The translations under genes and the position numbers were made by a program. The notes under the pieces are model-generated. The model did no database searches. It was given only the letters and a program-made list of their open reading frames with translations, and was not told where the DNA came from. From positions 17,340,775 through 17,404,774 of the forward strand of contig NC_090716.1 in the NCBI RefSeq assembly GCF_040954835.1: 64,000 nucleotides of DNA, read 5' to 3'. The stretch is from Lepisosteus oculatus (lineage: Eukaryota; Chordata; Actinopteri; Semionotiformes; Lepisosteidae). This document shows positions 10,716-21,239 of this stretch, piece after piece; position 1 is the first letter of the stretch; each line of letters starts with the position of its first letter.

Positions 10716-13432
10716 CCTGTGGTGTTGTCTGTGTGGAGTCTGCATACTCTGCCCCTGTTCTCATGGGTCTGGTGTCCTGGGGTGCTGTGTGTGTGGAGTC
10801 TGCATGCTCTGCCCCTGTTCTCATGGGTTCAGTTTCCTGGGGTGCTGTCTGTGTGGAGTTTGCATAATCTGCCTGTGTTCTCAAGGTTCCTGTTCATGGG
10901 GTGCTGTCTGTGTGGAGTCTGCATGCTCTGCCTGTGTTCTCATGGGTCCTGTTCATGGGGTGCTGTCTGTGTGGAGTCTGCATGCTCTGCCCCTGTTCTC
11001 ATGGGTCTGGTTTCCTGGGGTGCTGTCTGTGTGGAGTCTGCATGCTCTGCCTCGTTGTCATGGGTCTGGTTTCCTGGGGTGCTGTCTGTGTGGAGTCTGC
11101 ATGCTCTTCCCCTGTTCTCATGGGTTCAGTTTCCTGGGATACTGTCTGTGTGGAGTCTGCATGCCCTGCCCCTGTTCTCATGGGTCTGGTGTCCTGGGGT
11201 GCTGTCTGTGTGGAGTCTGCATGCTCTGCCCCTGTAATCATGGGTCTGGTTTCCTGGGGTGCTGTCTGTGTGGAGTCTGCATGCTCTGCCCCTGTAATCA
11301 TGGGTCTGGTTTCCTGGGGTGCTGTCTGTGTGGAGTCTGCATGCTCTGCCCCTGTTCTCATGGGTCCTGTTCCTGGGGTGCTGTCTGTGTGGAGTCTGCA
11401 TGCTCTGCTCCGTTGTCATGGGTCTGGTTTCCTGGGGTGCTGTCTGTGTGGAGTCTGCCTGCTCTGCCCCTGTTCTCATTGGTCTGGTTTCCTGGGGTGC
11501 TGTCTGTGTGGAGTCTGCATGCTCTGCCCCTGTTTTCAGGGGTCTGGTTTCCTGGGGTGCTGTCTGTGTGGAGTCTGCATGCTCTGCCCCAGTTCTCATG
11601 GGTCTGGTGTCCCGGGGTGCTGTCTGTGTGGAGTCTGCATGCTCTGCCCCTGTTCTCATGGGTCTGGTGTCCTGGGGTGCTGTCTGTTTGGAGTCTGCAT
11701 GCTATTCCCCTGTTCTCATGGGTTCAGTTTCCTGGGGTACTGTCTGTGTGGAGTCTGCATGCTCTGCCCCTGTAATCATGGGTCAGGTGTCCTGGGGTGC
11801 TGTCTGTGTGGAGTCTGCATGCTCTGCCCCTGTAATCATTGTTCTGGTGTCCTGGGGTTCTGTCTGTGTGGAGTCTGCATGCTCTGCCCCTGTTCTCATG
11901 GGTCTGGTTTCCTGGGGTGCTGTCTGTGTAGAGTCTGCATGCTCTGCCCCTGTTCTCATGGGTCTGGTTTTCTGGGGTTCTGTCTGTGTGGAGTCTGCAT
12001 GCTCTGCCCCTGTTCTCATGGGTCTGGTTTCCTGGGGTGCTGTGTGTGTGGAGTCTGTATGCTCTGCCCCTGTTCTCATGGGTCTGGTTTTCTGGGGTGC
12101 TGTGTGTGTGGAGTCTGCTTGCTCTGCTCCTGTTCTCATGGGTCCTGTTCCTGGGGTGCTGTCTGTGTGGAGTCTGCATGCTCTGCTCCGTTGTCATGGG
12201 TCTGGTTTCCTGGGGTGCTGTCTGTGTGGAGTCTGCGTGCTCTGCCCCTGTTCTCATGGGTTCAGTTTCCTGGGGTGCTGTCTGTGTGGAGTCTGCATGC
12301 TCTGCCCCTGTTCTCATGGGTCTGGTGTCCCGGGGTGCTGTCTGTGTGGAGTCTGCATGCTCTGCCCCTGTTCTCATTGGTCTGGTTTTCTGGGGTGCTG
12401 TCTGTGTGGCGTCTGCATGCTTTGCCCCGTAATCATGGGTCTGGTGTCCTGGGGTGCTGTCTGTTTGGAGTCTGCATGCTATTCCCCTGTTCTCATGGGT
12501 TCAGTTTCCTGGGGTACTGTCTGTGTGGAGTCTGCATGCTCTGCCCCTGTAATCATGGGTCAGGTGTCCTGGGGTGCTGTCTGTGTGGAGTCTGCATGCT
12601 CTGCCCCTGTAATCATGGGTCTGGTGTCCTGGGGTTCTGTCTGTGTGGAGTCTGCATGCTCTGCCCCTGTTCTCATGGGTCTGGTTTCCTGGGGTGCTGT
12701 GTGTGTGGAGTCTGTATGCTCTGCCCCTGTTCTCATGGGTCTGGTTTCCTAGGGTGCTGTGTGTGTGGAGTCTGTATGCTCTGCCCCTGTTCTCATGGGT
12801 CTGGTTTTCTGGGGTGCTGTCTGTGTGGAGTCTGAATGCTCTGCTCCTGTTCTCATGGGTCCTGTTCCTGGGGTGCTGTCTGTGTGGAGTCTGCATGCTC
12901 TGCTCCGTTGTCATGGGTCTGGTTTCCTGGGGTGCTGTCTGTGTTGAGTCTGCGTGCTCTGCCCCTGTTCTCATGGGTTCAGTTTCCTTGGGTGCTGTTT
13001 GTGTGGAGTCTGCATGCTCTGCCCCTTGTTCTCATGGGTCTGGTTTCCTGGGGTGCTGTCTGTGTGTAGTCTGCATGCTCTGCCCCCGTTATCATGGGTC
13101 TGGTGTCCTGGGGTGCTGTCTGTGTGGAGTCTGCATGCTCTGCCCCTGTTCGCATGGGACTGGTGTGCTGGGGTGCTGTCTGTGTGGAGTCTGCATGCTC
13201 TGCCTGTGTTCTCATGGGTCTGGTTCCTGGGGTGCTGTCTGTGTGGAGTCTGCATGCTCTGCCCCTGTTCTCATGGGTCTGGTGTCCTGGGGTGCTGTCT
13301 GTGTGGAGTCTGCATGCTCTGCCCCTGTTCTCATGGGTCTGGTTTCCTGGGGTGCTGTCTGTATGGAGTCTGCATACTCTGCCCCTGTTCTCATGGGTCT
13401 TGTTCCTGGGGTGCTGTCTGTTTGGAGTTGAT
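10715..13432. repeat. 60-bp minisatellite, about 45 units, with higher-order repeats
   Basis: Unit length is 60 bp (landmarks GGTGCTGTCTGTGTGGAGTC and TCATGGGTCTGG). Variant units recur in register. The unit with GGGTCCTGTTCCTGGGG starts at 11361, 12139 and 12856, spaced 778 and 717 bp, which is about 13 and 12 units. The block with GCATGCTATTCCCC recurs at about 11697 and 12476. Because 60 is a multiple of three, very long frames exist on both strands (up to 644 codons). They give cysteine-rich or RTGAEHADSTQTAPQ-type repeats and I treat them as non-coding. Single or double units occur at 2.13 and 2.62 kb. Confidence 0.97.
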
Positions 13433-13435
13433 TAA

Positions 13436-13800
13436 AACAGTGACCTCCTTCCTCTACAGATTTTTTTTTTTATTCTGGTGGGATCATCTGCAGACTTGAT
13501 TCCTTTCACAGCAGTAGATACACAGTTGTTAGCATAGGAGGAGTAAAGAAGAGGTGACAGCAGTGCTGGGGACCCTGGTATCTCTTCCACTGAGGACCCT
13601 CTGGCACAACCAGAGGTGTGAAATTGCCTCCATTCTTTGTAAAATTAAAGGTTTCTCTGGACTGCAGTCCCCTCCCGCTTCGCTTTGGATATGCTGTGCT
13701 GTTCTCTACAACAGAAGACCCTTTGTTTGGAAGGAATGGGAAGCTAAAAGCAGAGTCACAATCTCTGATGCATCTAATCAAAACAGTAAGTTCTTTAAAA
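13436..13800. repeat. Dispersed block shared with 8.79-9.08 kb
   Basis: Directly follows the 60-bp array. It contains the same landmarks as 8.79-9.08 kb plus an internal segment resembling 5450-5530. A minus-strand frame of 116 codons crosses it, but it has no family match I recognise and is not conserved in the 8.8 kb copy. Confidence 0.65.
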
Positions 13801-14545
13801 CAACTAAAAAAAACTGTCATAAAGTAAAAACGAATTTGCAAGTCAAGGTTCACCACTTAAACCCCCAGGAAAACAAAATCCCCACCTGATCGTATCCCAG
13901 TTGAGGAGAAAGCCAGGGCTGCAATGCCAACCAGTCCGTCACTCCAGGTGTCCCGACACACGAGTAAAAACCTTTCCTGTTCATCACCTGTCAGGTTTCA
14001 AGTCAGAAGGATGGGCGTCTCCAGGCCGGTCTCTGCAGCTGAGGCTCTGAGGAGCTCCTGACAGACATTAGTGGAGCTTCGCTTTCAACACCACTGTGGT
14101 CAGTAAAGGTTTAATATTCTTAAACACTGAGAGCTGGAGTTTCTCTGAATGTTATTTGATCACAGCAGCCATGTTTCATTCACACCAGAACTCACAACAC
14201 ACACTAACAGTGCAAGTTAACGTGACCGTAAAAATACGCATTGTATTACATAATATATTTGTAAAGCAGCCTGAAGGTGCTGATTTCACAGGCATCTGTC
14301 TAATGTGCTGTAGAGTGGGCCTGCTGGACGATGGATGGACAAGTCGCCCCTTCCTGCAGATGCCGTACTTTGACACCAGAGGAGTGAAAACATTTGTAGA
14401 AAAGTCATTTTCAGATGCGTTGTGTTTTCTTTAGAGAGGGAGTCTTCATTATCCCCAAGGTGGATGTGTTTAACGGCAGCAGGCAATATATAGAAAAGCA
14501 CACAAACTAACAACACACAGGCACATGCCCAAGAGTCATCTGTTG
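13800..14545. other. No gene recognised
   Basis: No coding frame, RNA gene or repeat is supported in this stretch between the shared block and the 66-bp array. Confidence 0.5.
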
Positions 14546-15285
14546 AGATCACACACTGTATTATTATTATTGAGAGACAGGCTCACTGTCTGTTCCTCAG
14601 GCTGGGACAGGAGATCACACACTGTATTATTATTGAGAGACAGGCTCACTCTCTGTTCCTCAGGCTGGGACAGTAGATCACACACTGGATTATTATTATT
14701 GAGAGACAGGCTCACTGTCTGTTCCTCAGGCTGGGACAGGAGATCACACACTGTATTATTATTATTGAGAGACAGGCTCACTGTCTGTTCCTCAGGCTGG
14801 GACAGGAGATCACACACTGTATTATTATTAGTGAGAGACAGGCTCACTGTCTGTTCCTCAGGCTGGGACAGGAGATCACACACTGTATTATTATTAGTGA
14901 GAGACAGGCTCACTGTCTGTTCCTCAGGCTGGGACAGGAGATCACACACTGTATTATTATTAGTGAGAGACAGGCTCACTGTCTGTTCCTCAGGCTGGGA
15001 CAGGAGATCACACACTGTATTATTATTATTGAGAGACAGGCTCACTGTCTGTTCCTCAGGCTGGGACAGGAGATCACACACTGTATTATTATTATTGAGA
15101 GACAGGCTCACTGTTCCTCAGGCTGGGGACAGGAGATCACACACTGTATTATTATTATTATTGAGAGACAGGCTCATTGTCTGTTCCTCAGGCTGGGGAC
15201 AGGAGATCACACACTGTATTATTATTATTGAGAGACAGGCTCACTGTTCCTCAGGCTGGGACAGGAGATCACACACTGTATTATT
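14545..15285 (-). repeat. 66-bp minisatellite with ATT sub-repeats, in frame with LINE copy B
   Basis: About 11 units of 57-69 bp share GAGATCACACACTGTATT, an (ATT)n or TAG stretch, then GAGAGACAGGCTCACTGTC and TTCCTCAGGCTGGGACAG. Length variation is mostly whole triplets in the ATT run. On the minus strand the unit reads NNNNTVCDLLSQPEEQTVSL and stays open for 191 codons. At the right edge the frame joins the LINE tail (SCWERNNTVCDLLSQPEEQ). The array is therefore an in-frame expansion at the C-terminus of the LINE ORF. Confidence 0.92.
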
Positions 15286-15289
15286 TCTC

Positions 15290-15960
15290 TCCCAGCAGGA
15301 CTCGACATTGTTCTGATTCTGACAGGTTTGCGATATGATCTGTTTTATTGGTGAATAATGTTCGTCTTGTTCCAGAATATTTCTCACCGTGCGGCAGAAA
15401 GTGTATCTCTCTTTCCTTTTTTTCTTTCGGCAATGGGAGCACAGCCTGTCCTCTCTGGACATTCGGGTCTTTGTCAGCAGTTGCTCTGGCCTGATTGTGT
15501 CTCTGAACCTGTACTTGACAGGGTCTGTATCTCTTTGCTGTTTCTTAGCCTGGTCAAATATCCAGCTAGTGTTTATTGTGTGGATCGTCTGTTTAGGATT
15601 CTGTAGCATTCCAGTTTGGAGGATGTTTTTACTCTTTTGGATGGAGTATCTACAGGCTGTTTGTCCCATTTAGTGTAATCTTGCTCACTGAGGGGATCCC
15701 ACACTTCACTGCAGTATAGGGTAAAGGGTTCGATTGCACTTTTGAATATTCAGAGCCAATTGTATTTGGGGGACTGATGTTGTAGAGCCTCTTTTTACTG
15801 CCATGGAAAGCCCTGTGTGCCTTCTCCTTCAGTGACTTCACTGCCAGGAAAACTCCCAGATGAACTGATTGTCTGTTAGAAGTATGTGTTTCAAAGTGTT
15901 GTTGTTCACTGTGAAGTTGTAACTGTTTTCCTGAGATCTGGATCTGTTCTGGGAACCAAT
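15290..15960 (-). mobile_element. LINE copy B, C-terminal region
   Basis: The minus-strand frame 15669-15241 carries LLTKTRMSREDRLCSHCRKK, the cysteine-containing tail typical of this fish LINE ORF2. Upstream pieces (SLKEKAHRAFHGSKKRLYNI at about 15841-15780) match copy A. Frameshifts separate the pieces. Unlike copy A, the element extends to its C-terminus here, where the 66-bp array begins. Confidence 0.85.
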
Positions 15961-16370
15961 GACTCTGGTCTCACGCAGAAGGGCTATCAGTGTCCAGGTC
16001 TGACAGTCCTGCTCCAGCAGTGCCAGGCTGTTCTGGGTCCAGATGGGCTGGCAGTGCCCAGGTGTGACAGTCCTGCTCCAGCAGTGCCAGGCTGTTCTGG
16101 GTCCAGATGGGCTGGCAGTGCCCAGGTGTGACAGTCCTGCTCCAGTAGTGCCAGGCTCTGCTGTTCTGGGTCCAGATTGACTGGCAGTGCCCAGGTGTGA
16201 CAGTCCTGCTCCAGCAGTGCCAGGCTCTGCTGTTCTGGGTCCAGATGGGCTGGCAGTGCCAGGCTCTGCTGTTCTGGGTCCAGATGGGCTGGCAGTGCCC
16301 AGGTGTGACAGTGCTGCTCCAGCGGTGCCAGGCTCTGCTGTTCTGGGTCCAGATGGGCCATCGGAGCCCA
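15960..16370 (-). repeat. 69-bp minisatellite inside LINE copy B
   Basis: Same unit as at 6.09-6.51 kb (AHLDPEQQSLALLEQDC, then TWALP, on the minus strand). Two units near 16.0-16.1 kb have lost 9 bp, and one unit is truncated near 16.25 kb. It sits at the same position in the LINE as the array in copy A, so the expansion predates the duplication or is a feature of this LINE subfamily. Confidence 0.9.
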
Positions 16371-17010
16371 GGTGTGAATGTTATGGGATGTGTGGCGGTT
16401 TGGTAGGAAGCCAGTCGGACTCTAATGCAGGACATTGTGCTCAGTAAGGAGGGCCGGTTATCAGATATTCAAGATACGACAGAGTTCCTTCCCCAGATTA
16501 CTGTTCACACTGAAGCCTCGGTACCTGTTGGGGTCGAGTCTGTCTCCATTCTTACAGACAGGCGTGATCAGTCCTTGATTCCCGGCCTCAGGGAAACAGC
16601 CGGCCGTCAGGACAAGGTTGAGGAGTTTGAGCAGGCTTTGCTGCAGGTCTGAGCTGCAGTTGGGTCAGGTGTTGTTGACTGTGTCTTGGCCACAGTTCTT
16701 TCATGGTCTGAGAGTTGTCTGTTTGTGTATGTGCTTATCTTCTTTAGGGTGTGCATGTAGTGTCCAACCATCTCACAGTATCTGAGGCGCAGTTCAGAGT
16801 GGTGTGGTGTTGTTTTAGTTCTGGTAGTTCTCTTCAGTTGTTTCTGCACTCTGTATCAAAGCATTTGATATTGTTTCTGAGTGTGTTTCATATGAATGTA
16901 GTCATTTTGATTTTAAGGCTAGTTTCTCAAAAACATGGTTTAAATTTATGAACGATTTGTTGGTTTGATACAGAGCGTTTTGAAATGTAAGGGATCAAGT
17001 AATGGGTTTA
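16370..17010 (-). mobile_element. LINE copy B, RT region upstream of the array
   Basis: Near-identical to 6.52-7.09 kb, but with an extra 35-40 bp segment around 16470-16505 that is absent from copy A. It includes the RT stretch read on the minus strand as NQGLI-PVCKNGDRLDPN. No intact frame remains. Confidence 0.8.
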
Positions 17011-17243
17011 TTCCCTGCTATAAAGAGACGAAAGAAAACAATGTTTTGGCTGTGGAGCCTTCTTTGAGTTTTGAAATGTAGTTTATTTTGTTTGAAGTTT
17101 GTCTTTAGGGCTCTTTGGCATTCGTGGCTGTTTGGAGTCCATCTACGCCTGGTGCAGGTCATGCAGCTGGCTGGGCTGTGTCAGTGTGTCCCTGTGCTGC
17201 TGTGTTCTCTTGATCCGAGTGGGGCCTGACAGTGAAGGCACTC

Positions 17244-17627
17244 TTACAGCACAGTCCACCACACTGATGCCCAGAGCTGAGCTGAGCTGACAGTGAACTT
17301 ACTTGGAGTAGTTTTGTTTGCACCAGGTGGCAAAATCTTCTCTAGTTGGCCCATGACCCTACACATCTGCCTGCAAGAAACTAATAACAGTTGTCTGCAA
17401 ATGTGTCTTACTTGACTGGTAATAACGTACAAATTGTATACTGAACAAAGAGAAAGGAAGATAATATAGATCCTTGGGAAGCATTTGTGCAAGAATGCAG
17501 CTTGAGACGAAGTATGGTTGACTCTTAGGCCCTGAGTTCTGTCTGTAAGGAAATCAGCAACCAAACTGACAAGATTAAGAGCAGCACCAAAATTAGACAG
17601 TGTGGTTGCCAGTAAATATGGTTGCAA
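17244..17627 (-). mobile_element. LINE RT fragment (L2/CR1-like)
   Basis: A 127-codon minus-strand frame contains NLVSLVADFLTDRTQGLRVN, like the W-x-x-DFL-x-R-x-Q-x-V-x-VN block of L2/CR1 reverse transcriptases before the QGC motif. The downstream part has drifted. It is unrelated in sequence to LINE copies A and B. Confidence 0.55.
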
Positions 17628-17639
17628 TACTATGATTTA

Positions 17640-18450
17640 ATTATCTACTTTATAATTTAATTCATCTTTAGTGTCCTGAAGCTAATTTGTTGTTTTCATC
17701 AAAACCTTAAACATAAAACATACATGACAATAATAAAATACAACAATGGTACATTACCATTATGCATAATATCATAAGATTAAAATTAAATCAGACAATT
17801 AGCTTGTAAAAAGTTCATAACAGTAATTGGATTCCTGCAAGCAATATTTTAATTGTTCAACATCTGAAAGCTTTTAGGTATAAAAGAAGGATCTTCTAAT
17901 ATTTGTTGTGTGAGATTAAGATGTCGCTCTGTTGTATATTTTGAGAATATTGCAAATACCACCAGACAATGTAACATTTTATCATAATTCATCCATCATG
18001 AAACTTAAAATAGTTTTCAAATCCACAGTGCACAGGCTTCATTTTCCATAATTCATCACATCTTCCCGTAAAGAAAAGCGCGATATAAGTGAAAGCAATT
18101 ATTATGAATTCAATAGAAGCAGTAGGAGAAGTGCCCCCTCTGTTGGCCGATCCGTGGAATTAAACTGGAAAAATACATTTTGATTCTTACAGAAATAGTG
18201 CAATGGCGCCACCTTGTGGCCATTAAGCAAAATTTCACCTTCAAAACTTTTTAAATTGAAAATACCGTTAACAGAATGTAAGTTTAATAGTTTTTAGTTC
18301 TTAAATTTTATTTATTAATAGTTCATTTTAAAAAATATGTAAGCATTATCGAACACAATACAAACAAGAGTACAGATAACATTTCAAGACAAAAGCATCA
18401 CAGGGATACATATTATAAAATAAATACAAATTATAAAAAGGTGAAACAAA
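17640..18450. repeat. Segmental duplicate of 7.14-7.86 kb
   Basis: AT-rich and without genes. It is alignable to 7.14-7.86 kb through the landmarks GGATTCCTGCAAGCA, GCTTTTAGGTATAAA and CAATGGCGCCACC. It defines the right end of the duplicated region. Confidence 0.7.
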
Positions 18451-18499
18451 TTGAAGTCTGCACCGCTTTCATATTTTTACAATTTGAAACAGTCTGCAG

Positions 18500-19060
18500 A
18501 TTCTCCTTTACATCCATATTAAAATGCTCAAACATAGGATTTTTCCCAGACTATTTCATTTTGTGTACATGATAATGTGCCATTCTAATAAAGTTACAAA
18601 CGATATTTTTGTATCGTTTTCGATGGGGCTGAGATTGAACATGCCATCTATTTCTTCAAAGCAAATATAAATATTGGTCTATTTTTTAATATAATTTGCA
18701 ACTTAGTCCAGAAAGGTTTAACCATGGGACATAACCAAAATAAATATAGAAAAGTTACTAATGTCACAATAAAACACATTTATCACTTATCTCAATTTTA
18801 AATCGCTGGACAACAAGGGTCTCAACAGGGTAAGTATGATTAATTATTTTGTATGAAACCTCCTTAACCTTATTAGTTATACAATATTTATTCGGCAGCA
18901 TCCACATTTGCTTTTCCAATCAACCCATTTTACAAATGAGGAATTCCAATATACTGTAACAGCAAGGATATTGTCATCTTGCAACAGAGATCTTAATTTA
19001 TTACATCCACAAATATTCATATAATTGTTTAGTCTCCAAGTAACGCTCCTAGATTTTTTT
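18500..19060 (-). mobile_element. L1/Tx1-like LINE remnant
   Basis: On the minus strand at about 18740-18650 a frame reads CPMVKPFWTKLQIIL. This resembles the HLFWxCPxxxPFW block in the C-terminal part of L1/Tx1-clade ORF2. Upstream, at about 19040-18890, GCNKLRSLLQDDNILAV is also open. Frames are short and broken. Class assignment rests on this block only. Confidence 0.45.
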
Positions 19061-19089
19061 CAAGACTAACTATGAGCTGGACTTTAGTT

Positions 19090-19640
19090 TGTAAAAATAC
19101 TCTTCACCTAATTGTTAGAATTGAGGAGAAGCTTACGGGGATCTTTAAAACTTATAAACATGTAGCCCGTTAACTATGTTGAATTACAAAGTGTCTATTT
19201 CTGCTCATCATAAGCGTCTGCAATTTAATTTTCAGCAGAGTGTATTTGATGAAAAATGTAATCAAACAAAAACTGATTTGCAGCTCACAGTGCAGCTCTT
19301 AAAACACTCTTCACACTTTAAAAGCGTCAGAATCGAGGAGAAGCTCACAGGTGTACTTAAAACTTATACACATGTAGCCTGTCAACTATATTGAATTAAC
19401 AGGATCTCTGGAACATCAGCATGTCATGCGATTGAGTTTATCTGGGAGAAGGATCTGGCTGAACAGCGGAATAGGGTCTGGAAAGATGTACTGTACACAG
19501 TGTCTATTTCTGTACATCATCAACTTAAGCAATTTAATTTTCTGCACAGAGTGCATTTGATGTGTGGGAAACAGTCTAATGCAGCCATCTGTAACAGACT
19601 TGTGCTTGTGTTGGAAAGAGGAGAGCTGTCTGTTTTTCAT
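19090..19640. repeat. Imperfect tandem repeat of roughly 230-310 bp
   Basis: GTGTCTATTTCTG occurs at about 19190 and 19499. The segment GAGGAGAAGCT, then CTTATA, then CATGTAGCC occurs at about 19120 and 19337. The order suggests two and a half decayed tandem units. No coding function is seen. Confidence 0.5.
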
Positions 19641-19981
19641 GTAGGATTTGGAAATGCTCCCGGTTAGTGCAATATCGGTTTATGGTATTAAAAACTTTCA
19701 AGTTTAAATGCAGTGGTCACCTCTTAGGATCCCAAGAGCTTTTGATCTCTTTAACTAGTTTCCAGGAAATTCAAGAAAAGATAATTACCTGAATTTGTGC
19801 AAAAAGTGGAAAAATATAAGGAAGAAGGAATATGGGATAAATTAAACTTTAACATCCACTTAGTGATTCATTGTCTCGTGTGGCTGGTATAAGAGACGCA
19901 CTGAAATTGATTGCAAAAAGGATTTGTAAGTTGGTGATGAAACAGTACCAATTATTTTTCAGGTACATACATTTCTGAATT

Positions 19982-20656
19982 ATGTGTAGTAAGATGCTAC
20001 ATATGTTCTATCAGTCGGTGGTAGCGAGTGCCATTTTCTACGCAGTGGTGTGCTGGGGCTCTGGGATTAGAGCAGTGGATTCTAAAAGGCTGAACAAGCT
20101 CATCAGAAGAGCAAGCTCTGTCATTGGGTCTGACCTGGACCCCTTGGAGGTAGTGGCTGAGAGGAGAATGATGTCCAAAATGGAGGCCATCATGGACAAC
20201 TTCTCCCATCCCCTCTATGACAGGCTTGCAGAAATGAAGAGCACGTTCAGCAATAGACTGATTCATCCACGGTGCAACAGGGAGCGCTACAGGAGGTCGT
20301 TCTTGCCTTCTGCCATAAGACTGTACAACACATCTACCTTGCGTCTGGGCAGAGGCAACATTGACAGTGATCTGTTCTCTTTCTTTTTCCCCGTTTACAA
20401 CGGTTTTTTGTGCAATATATGCCAGGGACCTGTGCATTACATCTATATTTATATTCAGATGTGTGATACGATTTTTCTGTGTACTGTTCTGTTCTAGTTT
20501 GTTCTTTCTGTGTCCGGACTGTGAGTAACTCTTGTATTGTATTGTATGTATTGTACTATTATTATGTAATTCGTTACACTGTGGCTGTGTTGTCTGTGTT
20601 AAGCTGCTGTTGCACTGCAATTTCCCTCACGGGATCAATAAAGTATCTATCTATCT
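19982..20656 (+). mobile_element. L2/CR1-like LINE 3' end with tetranucleotide tail
   Basis: The plus-strand frame 19982-20497 includes FYQSVVASAIFYAVVCWGSG, then RLNKLIRRASSVIGSDLDPL and YRRSFLPSAIRLYN. This is the typical C-terminal end of fish L2-type ORF2. The 3' end is TTTCCCTCACGGGATCAATA followed by AAGTATCTATCTATCTA, the characteristic tail of these elements. It is 5'-truncated, but its last 130 codons are uninterrupted, so it is the youngest-looking LINE in the window. Confidence 0.9.
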
Positions 20657-20890
20657 AAAGCCATCTGAGGTTCTCCTGAGGAACACGATTGTGCTGTTCC
20701 ATTACTGTCCTCAGTGTCATATTTATTTTTTTATTGTTCTTCTACACACTTCAGGACTAATTCTGGTTGTACATAGTGCATGATTTAAAGTCCAGAACTT
20801 TGTTCATTGGTTGTGCTCTTTTGCATGTGAAACCTGCCTACTTGTGTCCATCTTTAATGAAACAAGAAGGCACAGCCAGGTCTTGACTTA
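20656..20890. other. No gene recognised
   Basis: Short AT-rich stretch between the LINE tail and the candidate polyadenylation site on the minus strand. Confidence 0.4.
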
Positions 20891-20893
20891 ATT

Positions 20894-20899
20894 TTTATT
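20894..20899 (-). terminator. Candidate polyadenylation signal for the minus-strand unit
   Basis: AATAAA read on the minus strand, only 17 nt after the stop codon of the candidate terminal exon at 20916-21234. It is preceded by GCAC, as are the AATAAA motifs in the 60-63 kb stem-loops. The 3' UTR would be unusually short. Confidence 0.4.
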
Positions 20900-20915
20900 G
20901 TGCTGATTTGTAGCC

Positions 20916-21234
20916 TCAGTCCTGCAGAACTAAGTAGAACAGTACAGGGGGAGAGCTGCTCCTTTCGGAATAACCTTCCCAGGATTTTACAGTGGCACAA
21001 GTAGGCAAACTTGTTTGAACAGGAAAAATTGTCTTTTTGGGTGGTGCAGGCAGGCCATGATGGTGATTATCCAAGTTACTCTTGGAAATACTATGATGCC
21101 TTTTTTCAGACCCTTTTAATGCCTGTTTGTGCCAAAATGCTTTCCCACTGGTGTGTAGTCCTGATGGTCCCAGGAGGTCAGTGAGCATAGTACCTTCTGT
21201 TCCAGAGATGATACCTTCAAGTTTAAAGACAAAA
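20916..21234 (-). CDS. Candidate terminal coding exon, product unknown
   Basis: A minus-strand open frame of about 105 codons starts after an acceptor-like CTGCAG at 21240-21235 and ends at a stop at 20916-20918. It includes MLTDLLGPSGLHTSGKAFW and ends in SSPPVLFYLVLQD. The only in-frame Met with good length is at 21188. The phase at the acceptor (one base completing a codon) matches the end phase of the candidate exon at 23711-23806. The local strand composition (T/G-rich on minus) also fits leftward transcription. I recognise no family. It could be a chance frame. Confidence 0.35.
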
Positions 21235-21239
21235 CTGCA

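Noticed and set aside
10789..13431. Very long frames (644, 477, 328 and 262 codons) through the 60-bp array, including cysteine-rich repeats
   Set aside because: The unit length is a multiple of three, so several frames on both strands stay open at once. There is no start context, no domain and no codon-level conservation, so these are repeat artefacts.
451..15285. Direct-repeat arrays as possible CRISPR
   Set aside because: Repeats are head-to-tail without unique spacers, there are no cas-like genes, and the genome is eukaryotic.
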